Position numbers and translations under genes: made by a program
Notes under the pieces: model-generated
Seen by the model: only the letters and a program-made list of their open reading frames with translations
What the model was told of the DNA's origin: nothing
Database searches by the model: none
DNA from: Planctomycetales bacterium 4484_123
GTDB lineage: Bacteria; Planctomycetota; Phycisphaerae; SM23-33
Direction of reading: 5' to 3'
Assembly: GCA_002049885.1 (NCBI GenBank)
Contig: MVCS01000131.1
Location: forward strand, 1 to 10,211
DNA: 10,211 nucleotides
Part shown: positions 1 through 5,242 of the stretch, one piece after another
How positions within the stretch are numbered: the stretch's first letter is position 1
Layout of the letters: every line of letters starts with the position of its first letter

Positions 1-60
1 CCGGACTTTCCATGGACCAGATGATAACAGAGCCAAGGGACGAGAACGACACCCGCCCCC

Positions 61-89
61 CGCGGAGGTCAGTCGCCGCAGACTCCGCG
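61..89 (-). terminator. Possible hairpin terminator after the lipoprotein gene
   Basis: Perfect 7-bp inverted repeat (CGCGGAG at 61-67, CTCCGCG at 83-89) with a 15-nt loop, about 50 nt past the stop of the minus-strand lipoprotein gene. There is no T-tract, so it is at best a GC-rich intrinsic or 3'-end-protecting structure. The rest of 1-139 shows no convincing gene. Confidence 0.3.
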
Positions 90-139
90 AAGAGACGGTC
101 TTGCTGCCCCAGACAGTCCCGGCTTGCGCGCAGGAGCTG

Positions 140-619
140 CTACTGGAGATAGACCTCCGCGATCGTCCAGCGCCCCGGTCCGGGGACGACACATCGGAGG
201 CGGACGTAGCGCGCCAGGACCACCTCCGGCAGGCACAGCACGGTAACGCGCCGGGTCCCGGCGGCGGCATAGCGCCGGCGCCACCTGGTGCCGTCCACGC
301 TGGTATCCAGGGCGACCAGCCGGCAGTGGCCTCCGGCGGCCGCACCGTGGTCGATGATGACGGACTGGAAGACGCAAGGCTCCTTGAGGTCGATGATCAG
401 GTGGGCGTCGAGCTGGTCCCGGGCGGCCCGGGCGGCGGTGACGAGGTCGCCGTCCACGGCCAGGGCGGGTCCGGCGAGGGTGCCGCTCAGGACCCAGCGC
501 CGCCGGGGCGTGATGCTGGGGCCGAGGTACCCGCCGGCACTGGGGGCATACAGTGGTACCGGACCGCAGCCGGCCAAGGGGATCGCACAGCCGAGAAACC
601 ACGCCCACAAGCCCTTCAT
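140..619 (-). CDS. Discoidin-like (F5/8 type C) lipoprotein
   Basis: A 159-aa predicted envelope lipoprotein. The ATG at 619 opens a short signal peptide (MKG, a hydrophobic Trp-rich stretch, lipobox LAGC with lipidated Cys18). The start codon at 685 would put 22 unhelpful residues before the signal peptide, so 619 is preferred. The mature part, roughly residues 40-159, has the order of a galactose-binding/discoidin fold: an AVDGD element, a LIIDL strand, a VALDTSVDGTRW strand and an ARYVRL strand, ending in an AEVYL strand. The family binds carbohydrate or other surface ligands; the ligand here is unknown. It stands alone on the minus strand. There is no clear Shine-Dalgarno, but a perfect TATAAT lies 9 nt upstream of the ATG. 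The lipoprotein call is firm; the domain call comes from pattern only. Confidence 0.75.
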   Translation of the reverse strand: MKGLWAWFLGCAIPLAGCGPVPLYAPSAGGYLGPSITPRRRWVLSGTLAGPALAVDGDLVTAARAARDQLDAHLIIDLKEPCVFQSVIIDHGAAAGGHCRLVALDTSVDGTRWRRRYAAAGTRRVTVLCLPEVVLARYVRLRCVVPGPGRWTIAEVYLQ

Positions 620-628
620 GCCGGCGGC

Positions 629-657
629 ATTATAGTCCACCGGGCGGCCGATGAGAA
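629..657 (-). promoter_or_regulatory. Promoter for the lipoprotein gene, near-leaderless
   Basis: On the minus strand TATAAT (634-629) matches the -10 consensus perfectly. A 17-bp spacer separates it from TTCTCA (657-652), a 4/6 match to TTGACA. Only 9 nt lie between the -10 and the ATG at 619, so transcription would start within about three bases of the start codon. A perfect TATAAT in such GC-rich DNA is notable. Confidence 0.45.
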
Positions 658-818
658 GCCGTTCGCGCCAGGCCAACTGTCCCAAAACCTGCCGGCCGCA
701 AGGCCTTGGGGGCTAAAGGCTAAGAATACCCGAACAGGCCCGGCCCCCAGGCGTAGTATTAATGGGCCAGCGGTACCCGGAGCCTCACAGAGAGCCGACA
801 GACAAGGGGCATTGGGCC

Positions 819-1076
819 ATGACTACCAAAGCACGCACTGCCAAGAGGCGGCCGGCGGGGCGGAAACACGAGCCGCACTTCGCCGCCGGCGGGGGCGAGG
901 AATTTCGCGTCCCGCCGTCCGACAGCACGCCCAAACGCGTGTTCGTCATCTGCCACTATTGCGGCTACAGCCCCGAGGGCGACGTGCCCGAAAGCGGCGC
1001 GTGCCCCAAGTGCGGCCGATATAGCTGGGAACGATTCGCTCTGGCCGAGCCGCTGGTGCCCAAGCACATGAAATGA
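819..1076 (+). CDS. Small zinc-ribbon protein, hypothetical
   Basis: An 85-aa protein with a basic, disordered-looking N terminus (about residues 1-40) and one zinc ribbon: C45-X2-C48 (CHYC) and C62-X2-C65 (CPKC), 13 residues apart. The Cys pairs should bind one structural zinc. Such a ribbon could bind nucleic acid or a protein partner, and I do not recognise the family. I chose the ATG at 819 because a GGGG run sits 9 nt upstream. An in-frame ATG at 762 would add 19 residues with no domain value. Upstream there is only a weak -10-like TAGTAT (754-759) with no good -35. The gene converges on the minus-strand membrane gene that ends at 1115. Confidence 0.65.
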   Translation: MTTKARTAKRRPAGRKHEPHFAAGGGEEFRVPPSDSTPKRVFVICHYCGYSPEGDVPESGACPKCGRYSWERFALAEPLVPKHMK

Positions 1077-1077
1077 C

Positions 1078-1098
1078 CCCGGTCCGCCCAGGACCGGG
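1078..1098. terminator. Bidirectional hairpin between convergent genes
   Basis: Perfect 8-bp stem CCCGGTCC/GGACCGGG with a 5-nt loop (GCCCA). It starts one base after the stop of the zinc-ribbon gene and lies 16 bases past the stop of the convergent minus gene. Position and strength suit a shared terminator. A T-tract is missing on both sides. Confidence 0.5.
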
Positions 1099-1114
1099 CA
1101 GACGGCTGAGGTGC

Positions 1115-1423
1115 CTACCGACCCGAGCGGGAGCCTCTGGACGGCACGCTCGGGTCGCCCTTCGCGCCCCGGGCCGAGAACAGAATCGCATACAGCCCCA
1201 CGATGCACAGCCCCTTGAGAATCGCCAACGACCAACCCGGCCGACCATCGGCGACGACGAAAAAGTCAGTTACCCCATACGCCCCCAGGACCAGGGCAAA
1301 GGCGTTCAGCAGCCCCGGCCGGCGGGCCCGGGCCGAGAGCGCCGCGAGCACCGCGGCCGCGCCGATCCAGACCCACGGCAGCACTATCAAGACCACTTCC
1401 AGGGCTCTGTCATACGAACGCAT
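1115..1423 (-). CDS. Small three-helix membrane protein, hypothetical
   Basis: A 102-aa predicted inner-membrane protein. Three hydrophobic segments are visible at about residues 8-30 (LEVVLIVLPWVWIGAAAVL), 38-58 (LLNAFALVLGAYGVTDFFVV) and 65-83 (LAILKGLCIVGLYAILFSA), followed by a basic tail of about 18 residues. The ATG at 1423 has purine-rich AGGTGG just upstream. An in-frame ATG at 1456 would add 11 polar residues ahead of the first helix. I do not recognise a named family, and no catalytic motif is seen. It is divergent from another small membrane protein starting at 1522, with 98 bp between them, so the two may be co-regulated. Confidence 0.6.
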   Translation of the reverse strand: MRSYDRALEVVLIVLPWVWIGAAAVLAALSARARRPGLLNAFALVLGAYGVTDFFVVADGRPGWSLAILKGLCIVGLYAILFSARGAKGDPSVPSRGSRSGR

Positions 1424-1441
1424 GGACCACCTGCCCCGATG

Positions 1442-1470
1442 AGCATAACCCGGCACCCAGGACGCCGAAA
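1442..1470 (-). promoter_or_regulatory. Weak candidate promoter for the 1423 gene
   Basis: On the minus strand TATGCT (1447-1442, 4/6 to TATAAT) lies 17 bp after TTTCGG (1470-1465, weak -35). It would give a leader of about 12 nt that still contains the AGGTGG ribosome site. It is supported mainly by spacing. Confidence 0.25.
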
Positions 1471-1474
1471 GCCC

Positions 1475-1497
1475 CCGGCACGGCCCTTGTGTGCCGG
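1475..1497. repeat. Palindrome in the divergent promoter region
   Basis: CCGGCAC (1475-1481) and GTGCCGG (1491-1497) form a perfect 7-bp inverted repeat with a 9-bp spacer. A further half site, CGGCAC, occurs at 1451-1456. The right arm overlaps the candidate -35 of the rightward gene, and the single half site sits in the spacer of the leftward promoter. This suits an operator for both small membrane genes. An RNA hairpin is less useful here, because it lies upstream of both predicted transcription starts. Confidence 0.35.
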
Positions 1498-1515
1498 CGA
1501 GGCCAACCTTACAGT
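1487..1515 (+). promoter_or_regulatory. Candidate leaderless promoter for the 1522 gene
   Basis: TTGTGT (1487-1492), 17 bp, TACAGT (1510-1515), then exactly 6 nt to the ATG at 1522. This places +1 on the A of the start codon. The hexamers match consensus at 3/6 and 4/6, and the -10 fits the TANNNT form associated with leaderless genes. Confidence 0.35.
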
Positions 1516-1521
1516 GAGGCC

Positions 1522-1767
1522 ATGGTCGCAGGTTACCGGCTGGCGATGAACTGGGGCGTGCTGCTGGCCCTGATAGGCGCGATGTGGGTCCTCATGGCCC
1601 TGCATACGGGACTGTCCATGCGCCGCCTGGGCCGGCGCTGGTGGGTGTGGTTCGCCATCTGCCTGTTCTGCACGGCCATCCCCGCGGCGGTGGTCTCCTA
1701 CCTCGATCACCTCCGCCAACTGCGGCAGGGATGGAAAACGGCCGCCAGGAACGGCCGCAACAGCTAG
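1522..1767 (+). CDS. Small two-helix membrane protein, hypothetical
   Basis: An 81-aa predicted membrane protein with two hydrophobic segments: about residues 10-31 (WGVLLALIGAMWVLMALHTG) and 42-62 (WWVWFAICLFCTAIPAAVVS). They are joined by a positively charged loop (MRRLGRR), and the cytosolic-looking tail is basic (LRQLRQGWKTAARNGRN). The charge pattern suggests that both the loop and the tail face the cytoplasm or are membrane-associated. The start at 1522 is favoured by GAGG just upstream and by the -10 spacing. ATG 1546 and GTG 1489 are in-frame alternatives. No family is recognised. It is followed after 67 bp by cinA on the same strand, so they may share a transcript. Confidence 0.55.
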   Translation: MVAGYRLAMNWGVLLALIGAMWVLMALHTGLSMRRLGRRWWVWFAICLFCTAIPAAVVSYLDHLRQLRQGWKTAARNGRNS

Positions 1768-1801
1768 AGCCCAAGTAGTCCCTCAGCCCCGCCCGCCGGC
1801 C

Positions 1802-1827
1802 AGGAACCTGGTTCCTTCTCCTGAAGG
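1802..1827 (+). promoter_or_regulatory. Two overlapping, mutually exclusive dyads at the cinA ribosome site
   Basis: AGGAACC-T-GGTTCCT is a 15-bp palindrome at 1802-1816; as RNA it could fold as a 6-bp stem with a CTG loop. CCTTC-TCCT-GAAGG (1814-1827) is a second stem whose right arm is the cinA Shine-Dalgarno (AAGG, 7 nt before ATG 1835). The two share 1814-1816, so they cannot both form. The structure is seen; a switching role is inference, and the 5-bp stem is weak. Confidence 0.3.
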
Positions 1828-1834
1828 TCGAAGC

Positions 1835-3064
1835 ATGCACGCAGTCATCATTGCCGTCGGGGACGAACTGACCAGCGGAGCGGTCGTGGACACCAACAGC
1901 GCCTACCTGGCAGCCAGGCTGGGCGAGCTGGGCATCGAGACCGTCCGCCACGAGACCGTCGGCGATGACGTGCCCGCCCTCATCGAGGCCATCAGCCGGG
2001 CCGCGGCCCAGGCGGAACTGGTCATCATCACCGGCGGGCTGGGCCCGACCCCGGACGACCTGACCCGGCAAGCCCTGGCGTCGGCACTGGGCACCAAGCT
2101 CGTTGAGGACCCCCGCCAGGCGAGGCGCATCGAGGAGTTCTTCAGTCGTCGCGGCCGGCAGATGAAACCCTCCAACCGCGCCCAGGCCCTGGTGCCACGC
2201 GGGGCCGAGGCCATCGACAACGACTGCGGCACGGCCCCGGGCCTGACCGCGACCGTCGGCAAGGCGAGGCTCTTCGTTCTGCCCGGGCCACCCCATGAAA
2301 TGCGGCAGATGTTCACCTTGCGCGTGCTGCCGGAACTGTCCGCCGAGACCGCCCTCGCCACCCGCCTGGTCCACACCTTCGGCGCCGGCGAATCGGACGT
2401 GGCCGAGGCCATCGCCGACCTCATGGACCGCCGCGCCAACCCGCGACTCGGCACGACCGCCCAGGCCGGCGTGGTGACCGTCCGCATCACCGCCCGCGGC
2501 CCGGACGCCCAGGCCGCCGAACGGCTCGCCGAAAAGACCGCCGAGCTGGTCAGGGCCCGCCTGGGCGAACTGGCCTTCGGCGCCGACGGGGAGACCCTCC
2601 CGGCCGTGGTCGGGTCTCTGCTTCGCTCGGCCGGCCAGACCCTGGCGGTGGCCGAGTCCTGCACCGGCGGACTGCTGGGGGCGCTGCTGACCGAGACGCC
2701 CGGGGCCAGCGAATACTTCCTCGGCGGCGTCGTCGCCTACGCCAACGAGGCCAAGGCCTGCCTGCTGGACGTCCCGCAGGAGATGCTCCTGGCCCACGGG
2801 GCGGTCAGCGAGCCGGTGGCAGAGCACATGGCCGCCGGTGCGCGACGGTGCTTCGGCGCCGAGTGGGGCATTGGTCTGACCGGCATCGCCGGTCCGACCG
2901 GGGGATCGAAGGAAAAGCCCCTGGGGCTGGTGTACATCGCGGTAGCCGGCCCCCGGGCCGGGGCGGTGCACCGCCATGTCTTTCCCGGCACGCGCGAGGT
3001 CGTCCGCCGCCGGGCGGCCCTGGCTGCCCTGAACCACCTGCGTCTGGCCCTGAAACGGCCCTGA
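1835..3064 (+). CDS. cinA: CinA: two-domain nicotinamide-nucleotide amidase / MoCF-like protein
   Basis: 409 aa, normal length for full CinA. Residues 1-170 form the MoCF-like (COG1058) domain, linked in the family to ADP-ribose pyrophosphatase activity, with GDELTSG at 9-15, TGGLGPTPDD at 66-75 and PGPPHEM at 150-156. A linker of about 180-250 follows. Residues 255-409 form the PncC-type domain (COG1546), which deamidates NMN to nicotinate mononucleotide in pyridine nucleotide salvage. It has AESCTGG at 273-279 (Ser275 being the expected nucleophile), GVVAYAN at 298-304 and GIAGPTGG at 350-357. The protein should be cytosolic. Start ATG 1835 has AAGG 7 nt upstream. All key motifs are intact. 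The family name comes from competence induction, but nothing here indicates competence genes. Confidence 0.95.
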   Translation: MHAVIIAVGDELTSGAVVDTNSAYLAARLGELGIETVRHETVGDDVPALIEAISRAAAQAELVIITGGLGPTPDDLTRQALASALGTKLVEDPRQARRIEEFFSRRGRQMKPSNRAQALVPRGAEAIDNDCGTAPGLTATVGKARLFVLPGPPHEMRQMFTLRVLPELSAETALATRLVHTFGAGESDVAEAIADLMDRRANPRLGTTAQAGVVTVRITARGPDAQAAERLAEKTAELVRARLGELAFGADGETLPAVVGSLLRSAGQTLAVAESCTGGLLGALLTETPGASEYFLGGVVAYANEAKACLLDVPQEMLLAHGAVSEPVAEHMAAGARRCFGAEWGIGLTGIAGPTGGSKEKPLGLVYIAVAGPRAGAVHRHVFPGTREVVRRRAALAALNHLRLALKRP

Positions 3065-3152
3065 GCCACGCCGCCGCCCCCGGCCAACGCCAAGACCCAC
3101 GCCGGCGCCTGGCCCGTACGTCGCCAGCCGATAGGGTATTTTGAGGAACTCC

Positions 3153-3174
3153 AATGCACTATTCCTGCATTTTT
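3153..3174 (+). terminator. AT-rich dyad with T-run: weak terminator or operator
   Basis: AATGCA (3153-3158) and TGCATT (3166-3171) form a 6-bp inverted repeat with a 7-nt loop, and the T-run continues to 3174. It sits in an unusually AT-rich patch after cinA and ends 4 bp before the candidate -35 of the next operon. The shape fits a weak Rho-independent terminator for cinA. The position equally fits an operator for the HTH protein encoded next. Confidence 0.35.
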
Positions 3175-3178
3175 GCGA

Positions 3179-3207
3179 TTGCCCGGCCGTGGCCCGACAG
3201 GTAGGAT
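3179..3207 (+). promoter_or_regulatory. Candidate promoter of the PTS/antiporter operon
   Basis: TTGCCC (3179-3184, 4/6), 17-bp spacer, TAGGAT (3202-3207, 4/6). Six nt separate the -10 from ATG 3214, which puts +1 on that codon, the same geometry as upstream of 1522. If translation instead starts at GTG 3247, the transcript would have a 33-nt leader containing GGAGAAGGG. Confidence 0.35.
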
Positions 3208-3213
3208 GTGGGG

Positions 3214-3951
3214 ATGTTGGCTGCGCGAGGAGAAGGGCTCAGGAAGGTGAGTGCTGACGGCGAGGACAGTGAGGTCATGACGCTGGCCGAGGTGGCCGGG
3301 TACCTCCACCTGGCCGAGCGCACCGTGCTTCGGATGGCCCAGCGCGGGGAGATACCCGCGGCCAAGGTGGCCAACCAGTGGCGCTTCATGCGTTCGCTGG
3401 TACGCGACTGGCTGGCCGCCAAGATGCAGATGCCGGCCCTGCGCGCCGGGCCGAGCGACTGTGATGACGGCCCGCTGGCCCTGGGCGAGATCCTCCGGCC
3501 GGAGCTGATGAGCCTGGGCCTCCGGCCCGGTCCGAAGCCCGTCATCCTTCGCCAACTGGTCGCGCCGCTGGTGGAGGCCGGCTTCGCGCGCTATCCCAGC
3601 CGGTTGCTGGCCGGCTTGATGGAGCGCGAGGAGATGATGACCACGGGCATCGGCAACGGCGTCGCCGTTCCCCACCTTCGCCGGCCGGTGCCGGGGATGT
3701 TCTCCACCCCGGCCGTCGCCGTGGGAACCTGCCCCCAGGGGACGGATTTCGCCGCCATCGACGGCCAGCCGGTGCACACCTTCTTCCTGATCTGCGCCAC
3801 CCGCGAAGACATCCACCTGGAACTCATGGCGAGGGTATCCTGGCTGTCCCGCCAGGGCATCGCCGAAGAACTCAAAGACGCCCGCTCCGCCCAGGAGGCC
3901 GCCACGATCATCCTCCAGGCGGTGGAGATGGCCGGCAGGGGCAGACCATGA
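3214..3951 (+). CDS. Excisionase-type HTH fused to PTS IIA domain
   Basis: 245 aa, probably a cytosolic regulator. Residues 22-70 form a MerR/excisionase-type helix-turn-helix (TLAEVAGYLHLAERTVLRMA, then the wing-like ANQWRFMRS). Residues 85-240 form a PTS EIIA domain of the fructose/mannitol/PtsN class, with GIGNGVAVPH carrying the phospho-acceptor His154 and a later FAAIDGQPVH element. The family takes phosphate from HPr or NPr; here phosphorylation presumably gates DNA binding, which is inference. No sugar-permease domain follows, so a regulatory role fits better than sugar uptake. ATG 3214 is chosen because AGG lies 8 nt upstream; GTG 3208, GTG 3247 and ATG 3277 are alternatives that keep the HTH. 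It heads the operon and its stop overlaps the next ORF by ATGA. Confidence 0.85.
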   Translation: MLAARGEGLRKVSADGEDSEVMTLAEVAGYLHLAERTVLRMAQRGEIPAAKVANQWRFMRSLVRDWLAAKMQMPALRAGPSDCDDGPLALGEILRPELMSLGLRPGPKPVILRQLVAPLVEAGFARYPSRLLAGLMEREEMMTTGIGNGVAVPHLRRPVPGMFSTPAVAVGTCPQGTDFAAIDGQPVHTFFLICATREDIHLELMARVSWLSRQGIAEELKDARSAQEAATIILQAVEMAGRGRP

Positions 3952-4112
3952 ACGTCAAACCGCGCCGTAACGGCCGGCGGAGGCCGGCACGAGGGCAGCC
4001 CGCCCGGCGGGCCGGCTGGAGACTCCCCGGCCGGGGCACCGGCCCGCAGCGACCGCCGAACCGAAACCCCAGAGAAGGCGAAGTCCGCCAAGACGTGAGG
4101 AACGGACAATGA
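3948..4112 (+). CDS. Arg-rich 54-aa bridging ORF, hypothetical
   Basis: The ORF starts in an ATGA overlap with the HTH-IIA stop and ends in another ATGA overlap with the next IIA start, filling the gap exactly. AGGGG lies 6 nt before its ATG. The product has 15 Arg of 54 residues and many Pro and Gly, with no hydrophobic core, so it would be disordered and strongly basic. It may be a real nucleic-acid-binding peptide, or an ORF whose translation serves mainly to carry ribosomes to the next gene. It may also be a chance reading through GC-rich hairpins (3973-3988, 3998-4012, 4025-4036). No homolog is recognised. Confidence 0.35.
   Translation: MNVKPRRNGRRRPARGQPARRAGWRLPGRGTGPQRPPNRNPREGEVRQDVRNGQ
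3973..4036. repeat. Cluster of three GC-rich dyads
   Basis: Three inverted repeats lie in 64 bp: GCCGGC-GGAG-GCCGGC (3973-3988), GCCCGCC-C-GGCGGGC (3998-4012) and the 12-bp palindrome CCCCGGCCGGGG (4025-4036). They lie between the two IIA genes inside the operon. They could attenuate transcription, protect an upstream mRNA segment or be REP-like debris. None has a T-tract. Confidence 0.4.
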
Positions 4113-4564
4113 AGCTTCATCAGTATCTCAGCGAAGAGCGCATTCGCATTCGGCTCGAGAGCCGCCAGAAGGAACAGGTCATTGCCGAACTGGCCGAGCC
4201 GCTGAGGGAGCACCCGGCCATGGAGGACTTCCAGAAGTTCCTGGCGGACGTGCTGTCGCGGGAACAGGAAAGCACGACCGGCATCGGCGGGGGCGTGGCC
4301 ATCCCCCACGCCCGCACCGACAGCGTAAAGGACTTCGTGGCCGCGGTCGGCCTGGCCCCGGAGGGCATAGACTTCCAGGCCGTCGATGGCCAGCCCGTCA
4401 AACTCATCGTCCTCATGGGCGTGCCCTCCCACAAGGTCAACGGATACCTGAAGCTGCTGGCCCACCTGAGCCTGCTGTTCAAGCAGCGCGACTTCACCCG
4501 GAACCTGCTGGAGGCGCCCGATCCGGCGGCGGCGATCGAAACCTTCAAGCGGTACGAGCAGTAG
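4109..4564 (+). CDS. PTS EIIA / PtsN-like phosphoryl-acceptor protein
   Basis: 151 aa, the usual length of a stand-alone IIA-Ntr (PtsN) protein; cytosolic. The domain fills the chain: MKLHQYLSEERIRIRL at the start, then TTGIGGGVAIPHAR carrying the phospho-His67, then FQAVDGQPVKLIVLMGVPS. In enterobacteria PtsN is phosphorylated through EI-Ntr and NPr and controls potassium transport through TrkA and KdpD. By analogy this one may act on the antiporter encoded next, which is inference. The start has AGGA 7 nt upstream. Two IIA proteins in a row, one with an HTH, argue for a regulatory relay rather than sugar transport. The symbol ptsN is possible but paralogy is unclear. Confidence 0.88.
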   Translation: MKLHQYLSEERIRIRLESRQKEQVIAELAEPLREHPAMEDFQKFLADVLSREQESTTGIGGGVAIPHARTDSVKDFVAAVGLAPEGIDFQAVDGQPVKLIVLMGVPSHKVNGYLKLLAHLSLLFKQRDFTRNLLEAPDPAAAIETFKRYEQ

Positions 4565-4606
4565 CACTCCCGCCCGCTGACCATGACAGGTGGAAGAAGG
4601 CCACCA

Positions 4607-5242
4607 ATGCAGAAGTCTTTCATCTGGCTGCCAGCCCTGGCACTGCTGGTCGCGTTGAGCGCCTGGCCGGCCCGGACGACGGCCCAGCAGGCCGTCACGA
4701 ACGCCGAGGCCGCCGGCGGGCAGGGACCGACCGCCACAGCCAGCAGCCGGCCCGGCGGGCATCGCCTCGGGGCGGCTGAGGCCCTCCTGGACCGCATCTA
4801 CGACGCCCTCCACGCCGTCGAGAACTGGCTGGTGGTGGGCGTGGTGTTGCTGCTGGGCCGGCTGGGCGGAAAGCTCACCTCGCGCCTGCGGACGCCCATG
4901 GTCGTGGGCTACCTGCTCGTCGGCGTGGTCCTGGGGCGCTCGGCACTGAACATCATCAGCAGCGAATCCACTCACCGGCTGGAACTGGTCACGGACCTGG
5001 GGCTGGGCATCGTGGCCTTCATGATAGGCACCGAGCTGTCGCGGAGGGTGATCCGAAGGCTCGGCCGGAAGCTCATCATCATCATGGTCTCGGAGTCGGT
5101 GATGGCCTTCGTCGTGGTGGCCGTGCTGGTCTGGAGCCTGTCCGGCTGGCTGCTGCCGGCGGCGGGCCTGGCCGCCGCCGGGGCCCTCATCCTCGGCGCC
5201 ATGGCCCCTGCCAGCGCCCCGGCCATGCCTTCGCCATCATGA
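4607..5242 (+). CDS. CPA2 cation/proton antiporter, N-terminal part (broken)
   Basis: 211 aa. ATG 4607 is chosen because AAGG lies 6 nt upstream and it begins a signal-peptide-like stretch (MQKSFIWLPALALLVALSAW, ending near ARTTAQQA); ATG 4583 is an alternative. A polar loop precedes about five membrane helices with CPA2 (Kef/NapA-like) hallmarks: TPMVVGYLLVGVVLG at 96-110, LGLGIVAFMIGTELS at 131-145 and LILGAMAPASAPA at 194-206. After ASAPA the frame ends in MPSPS and stop. In the family this point is followed by a segment running to a DD pair that binds the ion. Here those residues are absent and the protein resumes in another frame at 5239. This half alone should not transport. Confidence 0.85.
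   Translation: MQKSFIWLPALALLVALSAWPARTTAQQAVTNAEAAGGQGPTATASSRPGGHRLGAAEALLDRIYDALHAVENWLVVGVVLLLGRLGGKLTSRLRTPMVVGYLLVGVVLGRSALNIISSESTHRLELVTDLGLGIVAFMIGTELSRRVIRRLGRKLIIIMVSESVMAFVVVAVLVWSLSGWLLPAAGLAAAGALILGAMAPASAPAMPSPS

Noticed and set aside
1..52. Possible minus-strand gene starting GTG at 52
   Set aside because: Only 17 codons are visible, with a poor ribosome site and no recognisable sequence; not enough to call.
101..1024. Long plus-strand ORF (307 codons) across the lipoprotein region
   Set aside because: It is antisense to a lipoprotein with a clear lipobox and overlaps the zinc-ribbon gene in another frame. The translation is low-complexity Gly/Ala/Arg/Pro with no domain.
1592..3154. 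520-codon minus-strand ORF opposite cinA
   Set aside because: A GC-rich shadow of cinA, whose motifs are fully intact. The product is Gly/Gln/Arg-rich with no recognisable fold.
3973..4036. CRISPR-like or attachment-site reading of the dyad cluster
   Set aside because: The three dyads differ in sequence and spacing; there are no repeated units with unique spacers and no integrase or cas gene nearby.
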